From the NCBI GenBank assembly GCA_019416935.1, contig DXWI01000012.1, positions 1-64,000 of the forward strand: DNA of 64,000 nt. The letters are read 5' to 3'. Source of the stretch: Clostridiales bacterium (GTDB lineage: Bacteria; Bacillota; Clostridia; Christensenellales; CAG-138). Of the stretch, positions 1 to 6,956 are shown piece after piece. The stretch's first letter is position 1; each line of letters opens with the position of its first letter. The translations under genes were made by a program, and so were the position numbers. The notes below the pieces were generated by a model. The model was not told the DNA's origin and searched no databases. It saw only the letters and a list, made by a program, of their open reading frames with translations.

Positions 1-9
1 TTATGTTTG

Positions 10-39
10 AAGCCACTTCGCTGTGCTGCGAAGTGGCTT
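10..39. terminator. Hairpin, possible terminator
   Basis: An 11-bp perfect stem (AAGCCACTTCG at 10-20, CGAAGTGGCTT at 29-39) encloses an 8-base loop. A short T-containing run follows on the plus strand. It may end a gene lying left of the window; the T-run is too weak to fix its direction. Confidence 0.5.
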
Positions 40-52
40 ATTTGACAAACTG

Positions 53-80
53 AAGCGGACGGTTTGTACCGTCCGCTTTT
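53..80. terminator. Rho-independent terminator
   Basis: A 10-bp perfect GC-rich stem (AAGCGGACGG at 53-62, CCGTCCGCTT at 69-78) has a 6-base loop and TTTT on the plus strand. It lies 26 bases beyond the stop of the minus-strand zinc-ribbon gene, so it may also end the dapL-tmk operon. Confidence 0.6.
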
Positions 81-105
81 CCATTGTTTCATTTGCATAT
101 TCGGT

Positions 106-507
106 TCATTCCGGCAGCTTTTTCCCACATCGGTTGCAAAACGCGTAGTGGTAATCTACGGGTGTACCGCAATATGGACAGAACAGACTGCCCTCTGCGG
201 AAGCGCTTGCGGCGGTCGCCGGTCCAGCATTTTGCTGCTCAGAAGAAAACCGTTCGTTCCATGGATCAGGTTCTTCATGATCCTCCGTAATATCATATTC
301 GGAATGCCGCTGCTTTGCGGTTGCATTTTTGAATTGGTAGACGGCCTGGATAACCGCAACGATTACAAAGATCAGACCGAATGGAGCCATAAATGCAGCG
401 CCCATGCGAAGCGCAAGCAAAGTCCAAAAAATTCCAAACACTCCGGCAGCAATGCTCATAAATCCACCGAGCATGGAAGGCGCGCGGCCTCGCTTTACGC
501 TTTTCAT
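106..507 (-). CDS. Zinc-ribbon membrane protein, function unknown
   Basis: 133 residues. Two hydrophobic segments lie near residues 13-31 and 36-58, so the protein is probably a two-pass membrane protein with its tail in the cytoplasm. The C-terminus carries a zinc ribbon with two CxxC pairs (FCPYCG and FCNRCGKK). Such zinc-ribbon proteins are common in Firmicutes and few have a known role. Its start overlaps the tmk stop by four bases (ATGA), so it is translated with tmk as the last gene of a dapL-tmk operon. A small cytoplasmic protein with a false hydrophobic reading is less likely. No function is proposed. Confidence 0.75.
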   Translation of the reverse strand: MKSVKRGRAPSMLGGFMSIAAGVFGIFWTLLALRMGAAFMAPFGLIFVIVAVIQAVYQFKNATAKQRHSEYDITEDHEEPDPWNERFSSEQQNAGPATAASASAEGSLFCPYCGTPVDYHYAFCNRCGKKLPE

Positions 508-1193
508 CGCTTTTCCCCCGGTTTTGTAATCGGCAGGGCGTTCAGCACGTTTCTAACAAGCAGAGAGATGGCGTCAATGCTCTTCAACTTTCCGTGTTCC
601 ATGCAGGGAATCACATGGACGTTCGAGCTTCCGGCGGCATACAATAAGTATTTTTCCCGCGCACGGCGCTGAAGCTCCGGGATGGACTCATAGATATCGC
701 TGGTTTTGCTGCCAACATAAGCGCGGTATCCTTTTTTCCCTACATTTTCGGCGGCCTGCTCCAAGTCCATGTCAAACAACAAACAAGCGTCGGCACGCGG
801 AATGCCGAAATGCTCGTGCTCGAGCGCCATTACAAAGTCCAACAAATCCGGCTTGCCGATGTCACAATCGCGGATACTCTGATACACGGCGTTCGACAAA
901 ACATAGCGGTTGATCAAAAGCACATCCACCGAAGAGAGGTCGAACGTTTGAAAGGCTTCAAAACGGTCGAGAGCAAACCAGAGAGCCATACTCTTGCCAT
1001 CGACGCTGTCCGCACGCACACCGTCCCGCCCTGTCAGAAGATTCCCAATTTCATGTCCAAAGAAGGACTCATAGATGGGGAAGGATAGTTGACCAATCCG
1101 CAATCCTGCGTTTTCAAGATACTGGGCTGCGCATTGCATCTGCGTACCCTTTCCGGTACCGTCAATGCCCTCAAACGCGATGATATAGGCCAT
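504..1193 (-). CDS. tmk: Thymidylate kinase
   Basis: dTMP kinase phosphorylates dTMP to dTDP with ATP on the way to dTTP. The 229-residue protein has the P-loop EGIDGTGKGTQ at residues 8-18 and a DxF-type nucleoside-binding region (FALDRFEAF, about 73-81). The usual DRY/DRH motif is NRY here (95-97, in LLINRYVLSN), so its Asp is replaced by Asn. The rest of the fold, including the C-terminal region, is full length. A GGAAG ribosome site precedes the ATG, 13 bases downstream of the dapL stop. It may be a divergent thymidylate kinase subtype, and its exact nucleotide preference is inferred. Confidence 0.88.
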   Translation of the reverse strand: MAYIIAFEGIDGTGKGTQMQCAAQYLENAGLRIGQLSFPIYESFFGHEIGNLLTGRDGVRADSVDGKSMALWFALDRFEAFQTFDLSSVDVLLINRYVLSNAVYQSIRDCDIGKPDLLDFVMALEHEHFGIPRADACLLFDMDLEQAAENVGKKGYRAYVGSKTSDIYESIPELQRRAREKYLLYAAGSSNVHVIPCMEHGKLKSIDAISLLVRNVLNALPITKPGEKR

Positions 1194-1206
1194 AACGATC
1201 TCTTCC

Positions 1207-2427
1207 TTATTTCCCTGTAATTCGCTTCATTGCGCGAATCGTATTTTCACGCGAAGCAAAGGCCGTCATGCGGAAATAGCCTTCGCCGGCTTTGCCGAAT
1301 CCGGCGCCGGGCGTACCGACGATGTGATGCTGCGCCAAGAGCTCATCATAAAACCGCCAACTATCGCCATGCGGCACCTTCAGCCAGATGTACGGCGCGT
1401 TTACACCCCCATAAACGGTGTAACCGGCGGTTTGAAGACTTTCCCGTATGATGCGGGCGTTTTCCATATAGTCGGCAATAACGCTCTGAATCTGCGCATA
1501 TCCTTCTTCAGAATACGCAGCAGCCGCGCCGCGCTGGGTGATATAGGATACGCCGTTGAACTTCGTCGCGATCCGACGACCCCACATTTGGTTGAGGGAA
1601 ACAGTATTTCCGAAAGTATCCTGATACTGTAAAGACTTGGGCACAACCGCATAGGCACATCTGGTTCCGGTAAAGCCAGCCGTTTTACTCATCGAGCGAA
1701 ACTCAATGGCGCATTCCTTCGCACCTTCGATCTCATAGATGCTGTGCGGTTTATCCGTTTCCGAAATATAGGCCTCATAAGCGGAATCATAGAGGATGAG
1801 CACTCCGTTTTTGCGTGCATATGCGACGATATCTGCAAGCTGCGCCCTTGTCAGCGTCGTGCCGGTCGGGTTGTTGGGGTAACAGAGATACATGACATCT
1901 ACATCTTTCGCAGGCATCTCCGGCACAAAATCGTTCTCCGCTGTGCAGGGTAGATAAACAATGCGGTCGTAGCCCCCGCCGACATAGCGTCCGCCGCGTC
2001 CGGACATCACGTTTGTGTCCACATAAACCGGATAGACAGGATCTGTGACCGCAACCACGCAGTCACCGGAAAACAATTCCTGAATGTTGCCAACGTCGCA
2101 CTTTGCGCCGTCCGACACGAAGATTTCATCCTCTCCGATATCGATGCCCCGAGACGCATAGTCGCGTGCCACAATCGCGTGACGCAGAAATTCATATCCA
2201 AAATCGGGCCCATACCCGTGAAAGGTTGCTTCACAGCCCATCTCATCCACAGCTGCGTGCATCGCCTCGATGACCGCGGCAACAAGCGGTCTGGTAACAT
2301 CGCCGATACCCATGCGGATAATGTCGGCGTCGGGGTGTGCCTTCTGAAAAGCTGCGGCACGCTTTCCCACTTCGGAAAACAAGTAGTTTCCCTGCAACAA
2401 GCTGTAATTGCCATTGGCTTTGAACAT
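1207..2427 (-). CDS. dapL: LL-diaminopimelate aminotransferase
   Basis: This PLP enzyme converts tetrahydrodipicolinate directly to LL-diaminopimelate, a one-step bypass in lysine and peptidoglycan synthesis found in clostridia, plants and Chlamydia. It is about 406 residues long from the chosen ATG. That start (MFKANGNYS) has a GGAGG eight bases upstream and begins where the family begins; the frame stays open 30 codons further up with no ribosome site. The PLP lysine lies in SMSKTAG (about residue 248) and the YPNNPTG substrate motif near residue 183. It is the first gene of a minus-strand operon with tmk and a zinc-ribbon protein. Confidence 0.93.
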   Translation of the reverse strand: MFKANGNYSLLQGNYLFSEVGKRAAAFQKAHPDADIIRMGIGDVTRPLVAAVIEAMHAAVDEMGCEATFHGYGPDFGYEFLRHAIVARDYASRGIDIGEDEIFVSDGAKCDVGNIQELFSGDCVVAVTDPVYPVYVDTNVMSGRGGRYVGGGYDRIVYLPCTAENDFVPEMPAKDVDVMYLCYPNNPTGTTLTRAQLADIVAYARKNGVLILYDSAYEAYISETDKPHSIYEIEGAKECAIEFRSMSKTAGFTGTRCAYAVVPKSLQYQDTFGNTVSLNQMWGRRIATKFNGVSYITQRGAAAAYSEEGYAQIQSVIADYMENARIIRESLQTAGYTVYGGVNAPYIWLKVPHGDSWRFYDELLAQHHIVGTPGAGFGKAGEGYFRMTAFASRENTIRAMKRITGK

Positions 2428-2625
2428 ACAAAACCTCCAAAACATTATATATAAATAGTTTAACACACCCGTGCTCTTGCCGCAAGCATGGTTCCCGTTT
2501 CGACAGGCAATCCGCAATAAATCGGCCGAAAAAGCAAGATTACAGCACGACCGAACAGCTTGCCTGGCGGTTTATCAGGAAAATGTGCCTAAAAAAGCGT
2601 TTTCAATCCACTCCAAAACCGAGTT

Positions 2626-2651
2626 TTTCGACAGAGGATTGTTCCTATAAT
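2626..2651 (+). promoter_or_regulatory. Spo0A-type promoter of spoIIE
   Basis: A perfect -10 box TATAAT (2646-2651) has no recognisable -35 hexamer at 17 bases. Instead TTTCGACA (2626-2633), the reverse complement of the Spo0A box TGTCGAAA, ends 12 bases upstream of the -10. In Bacillus subtilis spoIIE is known to be read by sigma-A and activated by Spo0A from a promoter with a non-standard -35 spacing. The layout here suggests the same control. Confidence 0.6.
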
Positions 2652-2673
2652 GGTAACGGGGGCTGGAAAACAA

Positions 2674-4956
2674 ATGGAAAGCATCAAAAGAGTGCAAAAA
2701 CAGAATCGGCTGCTGCTCTACGTCCAGCGGCGCGCGTTTATCGGCGAGCTGTTGATGTTCTTCACAGCGCTTTTGCTGGGACGTATTTGCCTGTTCGGAG
2801 ATGTTGCTCCGTTCGGGCTGGCATTTCTGGCAGCTGCAACCATTGCAGACTGCAATGCGCATTATACGTTCTTGGGCGCTGTGTTCGGCGCCATCCTGCT
2901 CCAGTCGCCGCCGCAGTATCCTGCGGTATGCGCCTGCATCCTGTACTATGTGATCGAACTGCTCTGGTCGCACTGGAGCCCCCGGTTTGCAAGGCTGGAT
3001 CGCTTGTTTCTGCTGTTTCTGGCACAGGCGATCCTCCTGCCCGTGTTTTTTGCGGGCGATGTACAGACGCTCCTGCGCGCTTTAATCAATATTGGTCTTT
3101 GTGAATTTTCGGCGCTGATCATGCAGAGCGCGCTCCGTACCATTACCTCCCTGAGAAAAAGGCACGTACTTTCCGATGCCGAACAGGTCAGCATCAGTCT
3201 GTTTTTCGGGATTCTGCTGCTGTCTGTGACCGACGTACAGGCCTTTGGGTTTTCGCTGCCCGTAGTGCTCCTCTTGGTGTTTTCTATGATTGCGGCACTG
3301 GCGCGCGGTGTCAGCGGCGTAGCCGTCTCCGTTGCGCTTGGCGCGGTTTTGACCGTCGGCGGTGACTTTACGCTGATGTTTGTCGGTAGCCTGGCTGCCT
3401 GTACGTTGGCCGGTTCGCTTTTGCGGCGCATGGATACCATCGGAATCTTCGGCGGGTTTCTGGGGGCGAGCCTCGTTGTAGGCACTTACATATATACCGC
3501 CTCTCACACGATCAATCTGCTGAACCTCGCCGTATCCGGCGCCATCTTCCTGCTCATCCCGCGGAACTGCCTGCTGGCGCTCTGCGCCTATCTCGATGCG
3601 GATAAGGATCGGGAGCGGTTCTCAGAAAAAGCGATGAAACGGATGCGTGAGCATACGTCAAAAGAGATGAAAACGACGGTCAAGGTTTGCAGAGAGGTGG
3701 CGCAGCTCTTTGAAGTGCAGCGAGAGCAGACAGAGCCGCAGGATGCGCAGATTCAATGGATTGCACAGGCGGCTGCAAGCGTCTGCATGGATTGTACACT
3801 GAAAAAAATGTGCTGGCGCGACGCAAGGCTGGCAGCGCAGACGGTAATGACCATGCTGCAAGCGCATGAACGCGGAGAACGGATCCGAATCCGGCGGCCA
3901 TTCGATCCATCGTGTAAACATATGACGCAAATGGCTTCGGCTGCCTGGCAGGCGCAGAATCAATATCGTGTGCAGACCGCGCTGCGTGAGCAAACGGCAC
4001 GACAGTATTTGTTTGTGAATCGCCAGCTCAACGGGCTGTGTGACGTTCTGGACGCGCTTGCGTCGAGGGTGGGGGAAGAGCGGTGGCTCGACGAGGATTT
4101 GGAGCTTGCGGTAGCAAGAAATCTGGATCGGCACGGTATTCGCGTGTTTGGCGTAGACGCTGCATTTCCGGAGGGAAAATTGCGGCTGGACGTCCGCGTA
4201 TCCGCTTCGTATCTTGACCAACCGCTTCCCATCTGTGAAGCGCTGCATACGACGCTCCGCAGGCCGGTTTCTATCCTGTCCGCCGAAAAGGATGGCCGCC
4301 AAGCGGTGTTCGTTTTTGAAGAGGCGCAGCCGCTCAGAGCACTGATGGGAACGGCCGGAGCTGCAATCAGTCAGAGCGGCGTAAGCGGAGACAGCACCGG
4401 AGAAAGGCGGTTGCCGCAAGGGAAGGTGCTCTACGCCCTGAGCGATGGCATGGGCGCGGGAGAAGCGGCAAAGAATGAAAGCCAGTCTGCAATTCGCCTG
4501 CTGTTCGACCTGTTCAGTACGGGGTTTTCGCGGGATGTGGCGATGGAGAGCGTGAACCGCCTGCTGCTCAAGCGGGAACAGGATATGTATGCAACGTTGG
4601 ATGCGCTGTATCTCAATCTGCGCTCCGGTCATGCGGAGTTTATCAAATGCGGCGCTCCGCCAACCTTTGTATATCGATCCGACCGAATCCATACGGTGTG
4701 TGCGGAAGCGCTGCCCGCCGGCATTGTGGATGAGGCGCAGCCCGCGATCCAACAGGCTCGCATTCGCAGGCACGACGCCATTATCATGTTTTCCGACGGC
4801 GCGCTGGATGCGCTGGGCGAGCAAACATGCGACGCTATACAGGCGGCATTGCAGGATGAACCGGACAGCCAGACCGCTGCTGAAAGGCTTTTGAACAGCG
4901 CCATCGAGGCTGGGGCGGCGGATGATATGACCGTCATGGTCGTACAGATTGCGTGA
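2674..4956 (+). CDS. spoIIE: Stage II sporulation protein E, PP2C phosphatase
   Basis: SpoIIE sits at the asymmetric sporulation septum, interacts with FtsZ and dephosphorylates SpoIIAA to release sigma-F in the forespore. The N-terminal third (about residues 20-300) is a run of roughly ten hydrophobic helices. A central regulatory region contains VCMDCTLKKMC and similar cysteine motifs. The C-terminal PP2C domain has the metal-binding SDGMGAGE (about 590), FSDGALD and DDMTVMV. An ATG at 2650 is in frame but overlaps the promoter -10 box, so ATG 2674 (MESIKRVQ) is preferred, giving about 760 residues against 827 in B. subtilis. It is followed directly by spoIIGA and sigE. Confidence 0.95.
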   Translation: MESIKRVQKQNRLLLYVQRRAFIGELLMFFTALLLGRICLFGDVAPFGLAFLAAATIADCNAHYTFLGAVFGAILLQSPPQYPAVCACILYYVIELLWSHWSPRFARLDRLFLLFLAQAILLPVFFAGDVQTLLRALINIGLCEFSALIMQSALRTITSLRKRHVLSDAEQVSISLFFGILLLSVTDVQAFGFSLPVVLLLVFSMIAALARGVSGVAVSVALGAVLTVGGDFTLMFVGSLAACTLAGSLLRRMDTIGIFGGFLGASLVVGTYIYTASHTINLLNLAVSGAIFLLIPRNCLLALCAYLDADKDRERFSEKAMKRMREHTSKEMKTTVKVCREVAQLFEVQREQTEPQDAQIQWIAQAAASVCMDCTLKKMCWRDARLAAQTVMTMLQAHERGERIRIRRPFDPSCKHMTQMASAAWQAQNQYRVQTALREQTARQYLFVNRQLNGLCDVLDALASRVGEERWLDEDLELAVARNLDRHGIRVFGVDAAFPEGKLRLDVRVSASYLDQPLPICEALHTTLRRPVSILSAEKDGRQAVFVFEEAQPLRALMGTAGAAISQSGVSGDSTGERRLPQGKVLYALSDGMGAGEAAKNESQSAIRLLFDLFSTGFSRDVAMESVNRLLLKREQDMYATLDALYLNLRSGHAEFIKCGAPPTFVYRSDRIHTVCAEALPAGIVDEAQPAIQQARIRRHDAIIMFSDGALDALGEQTCDAIQAALQDEPDSQTAAERLLNSAIEAGAADDMTVMVVQIA

Positions 4957-4961
4957 GAAAC

Positions 4962-5927
4962 ATGGAACTTTCGCTCGAACTGTTCCTGCTCGACAACACG
5001 CTTATGAACCTTTTGATGCTCCGACTTGCTTCCGCCATCAGCGGTTTGAAGCTGCGTCCGCTTTTCGGCGTTGCCGTCTCGCTGTTTGGCGCCGTATATG
5101 CTCTGCTCTCACTGACGATCCTGCCGGTGCTGCATCTTTGGGTATGCAAGGCGCTGCTCTTCGTGACTGCGGCGATTCCGCTGATACACGGCAAACGGGA
5201 TATTCTCCGCGCGCTGCTTGCACTTTTGGCAGCCGCATGTCTGACCGGCGGCATGATGCTCGGACTCTGTTTGATGCTTGGCGGCACTCTCTCAAACGGA
5301 GGATTGATTGGCACCGTACCCGTTCGAATTGCCTTGATGGGCATATCGGCGGGCTGCCTGCTGCCAAGGATGGTGCGGGCGGCGCTTTCCGCATACCGCA
5401 GCAGAAATCGGAGGATAGCCATACGGATTGTGCTGGCGGATCGAACGCTTGCGCTGACGGCGCTGGCGGACAGCGGAAATCTGCTAACTGAGCCATTGAG
5501 CGGCAAGCCGGTCGTTGTTGTCGATCAGCGGCTTATGCCCGAATATGCCGGCGGCCGTCCCGTTCCATATACCACGGTGAACGGAGAGGGAATGCTCTAT
5601 GCCATTGAGCCAAAGAGCATTCGTGTGTTTCAGGACGGTTGGCACTCCATCGATGCAATGGTTGCCGCGTCTGCCGCGCCCGTAGAAGGCGTTCAAGCCA
5701 TTATAGACAGCGCTCTGCTGCCGAAGGAAAGGGGAAAAACTCATGATAAAACAGCTTCGATCCTGGTGCAAGCAACAGTACCTGCGCCTCTTGATTCGGA
5801 TAAAAAGGCCGGTGCTCTACATTCACTCCGGGGAAACGCTCCCGGCGCCGTTTCCTCCGGAGGAGGAGCAACAGTGGATCCTTCGCTTGAAAGCGGGGGA
5901 TCAGGCCGCAAAGAATGCGCTCATTGA
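4962..5927 (+). CDS. spoIIGA: Sigma-E processing peptidase SpoIIGA
   Basis: SpoIIGA is a septal membrane aspartic protease that cleaves pro-sigma-E after a signal from the forespore. The N-terminal half has about five hydrophobic helices. The soluble half carries the catalytic motif ADSGN (Asp about residue 170) followed by LTEPLSGKPVVVV. The chosen ATG (MELSLELFLLDN) matches the family start; an in-frame GTG at 4953 overlaps the spoIIE stop. The conserved domain seems to end near IIDSALLPKER (about 5732). The frame nevertheless runs on for 185 bases inside sigE, giving a low-complexity tail rich in Gly, Ser and Ala with no family likeness. This is either a real extension or a lost stop from a one-base change. 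Confidence 0.9.
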   Translation: MELSLELFLLDNTLMNLLMLRLASAISGLKLRPLFGVAVSLFGAVYALLSLTILPVLHLWVCKALLFVTAAIPLIHGKRDILRALLALLAAACLTGGMMLGLCLMLGGTLSNGGLIGTVPVRIALMGISAGCLLPRMVRAALSAYRSRNRRIAIRIVLADRTLALTALADSGNLLTEPLSGKPVVVVDQRLMPEYAGGRPVPYTTVNGEGMLYAIEPKSIRVFQDGWHSIDAMVAASAAPVEGVQAIIDSALLPKERGKTHDKTASILVQATVPAPLDSDKKAGALHSLRGNAPGAVSSGGGATVDPSLESGGSGRKECAH

Positions 5928-6456
5928 ACATAATATCCGGCTTGTTGTCTACATCGCCCGCAAATTCGAGAATACGGGCGTGGGCATAGAGGATTTGATC
6001 TCCATTGGAACCATTGGGTTAATTAAAGCCGTGAATACCTTTGATCCCGATAAAAAGATCAAGCTGGCTACATACGCATCGCGTTGCATTGAAAATGAAA
6101 TTTTGATGCACCTGCGCCGCGCCAACCGCTTGAAGCTGGAGGTATCGTTCGATGAACCGCTCAATGTAGACTGGGATGGCAACGAACTTCTCCTTTCGGA
6201 TATTCTCGGTACGGACAGCGATATGATCAGCCGCGATCTGGAGGACGAGGTGGATCGCGAGCTGCTTCGCAAAGCGCTGCAGAGACTCTCTCCTCGGGAA
6301 AAAAAGATTGTTGAGATGCGATTTGGGCTCAACGATCAACCGGAATGTACGCAAAAGCAGGTAGCGGATCTGCTTGGAATTTCCCAGAGTTATATATCAA
6401 GGCTTGAAAAAAGAATTATTAAGCGACTGCATAAGGAGATCGTTCGGATGCAATAG
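5743..6456 (+). CDS. sigE: RNA polymerase sporulation sigma factor SigE
   Basis: Sigma-E directs the first mother-cell gene set after septation. The 237 residues include a basic, hydrophobic pro-sequence of about 27 residues (MIKQLRSWCKQQYLRLL) of the kind that keeps sigma-E inactive at the membrane until SpoIIGA cuts it. Region 2 holds the very conserved LVVYIARKFENTG, DLISIGTIGLIKAV and TYASRCIENEIL. Region 4 ends in GISQSYISRLEKRIIKRL. The sequence is nearly collinear with the B. subtilis protein. An AAGGAAAGGGG ribosome site precedes the ATG. The 5' end overlaps the spoIIGA frame by 185 bases. Only three bases separate its stop from that of the opposing Spo0A-like gene. Confidence 0.97.
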   Translation: MIKQLRSWCKQQYLRLLIRIKRPVLYIHSGETLPAPFPPEEEQQWILRLKAGDQAAKNALIEHNIRLVVYIARKFENTGVGIEDLISIGTIGLIKAVNTFDPDKKIKLATYASRCIENEILMHLRRANRLKLEVSFDEPLNVDWDGNELLLSDILGTDSDMISRDLEDEVDRELLRKALQRLSPREKKIVEMRFGLNDQPECTQKQVADLLGISQSYISRLEKRIIKRLHKEIVRMQ

Positions 6457-6459
6457 CGT

Positions 6460-6807
6460 CTACTTACTGCTGTTGTTCGTTGAATACAGGCGCAGATAGG
6501 TAGCCAACGTATAGAGAAACGCTTTTGTACTGGGCGGGTTTTGCTTGGAGTATCCTCTAATGAGGAAAAATTCCGGCAACACGCTGTTGGTTTCCCAAAT
6601 ATTGCGGATCATGTCGCGCACGCTCTTTTCTATTTTTGAAGCATTGATCCCTTGGGCCTGGCTGGATAGCTGATAGAAAGAAGAAACGTTTTGTACAATT
6701 GGGCGATCGATCATCAGTTCAAGGAGACGGATGGATTGCTCATACCCCGGCTTATCGGGATGCGCGCCAAGGTTCCAGAGCATCTGCTCAATTTCATATC
6801 TCTTCAT
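6460..6807 (-). CDS. Stand-alone Spo0A C-terminal DNA-binding domain protein
   Basis: 115 residues that align along their whole length with the C-terminal effector domain of Spo0A. Shared features are IxxxLxxLGxxPxxxGYxxxxxxIxL at the N-terminus, the recognition-helix region ASKIEKSVRDMIRNIW (compare Spo0A ASRVERAIRHAIEVAW), and a closing PSTKAFLYTLATYLRL resembling Spo0A PTNSEFIAMVADKLRL. There is no phosphoreceiver domain and no room for one: the start has its own promoter upstream. It probably binds 0A-like sites without control by phosphorylation, or interferes with Spo0A. It converges on sigE with three bases between stops. The assignment to the domain family is strong; the role is inference. 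Confidence 0.82.
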   Translation of the reverse strand: MKRYEIEQMLWNLGAHPDKPGYEQSIRLLELMIDRPIVQNVSSFYQLSSQAQGINASKIEKSVRDMIRNIWETNSVLPEFFLIRGYSKQNPPSTKAFLYTLATYLRLYSTNNSSK

Positions 6808-6843
6808 ACCTCATAGTTTCCCTCGCTTTCATTTATGCAAGCT

Positions 6844-6893
6844 ATCGTAACACGTTTCTATGGACGATTCAAGAAGCATGTGCAGGCCTGCAC
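6844..6893 (-). promoter_or_regulatory. Promoter and palindrome of the Spo0A-like gene
   Basis: On the minus strand a -35 TTGAAT (plus 6867-6872) and a -10 TACGAT (plus 6844-6849) are 17 bases apart, a good sigma-A spacing. Seven bases upstream of the -35 lies a perfect 14-bp palindrome GTGCAGGCCTGCAC (6880-6893), placed where an activator or repressor dimer could bind. Confidence 0.5.
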
Positions 6894-6907
6894 AATATTC
6901 GCCTAAA

Positions 6908-6941
6908 AAACGACAAAAGCAGAGGATTTCCTCTGCTTTTG
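6908..6941 (-). terminator. Terminator of the VanW-family gene
   Basis: A 12-bp perfect stem (CAAAAGCAGAGG at 6914-6925, CCTCTGCTTTTG at 6930-6941) with loop ATTT is followed on the minus strand by TCGTTTTTT. It is 15 bases past the stop of the upstream minus-strand gene and insulates it from the Spo0A-like gene. Confidence 0.85.
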
Positions 6942-6956
6942 CTGATCGTCTGCCGT

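Noticed and set aside
3658..4824. A 388-codon open frame antisense to spoIIE
   Set aside because: Shadow of the SpoIIE gene, which has recognisable PP2C motifs.
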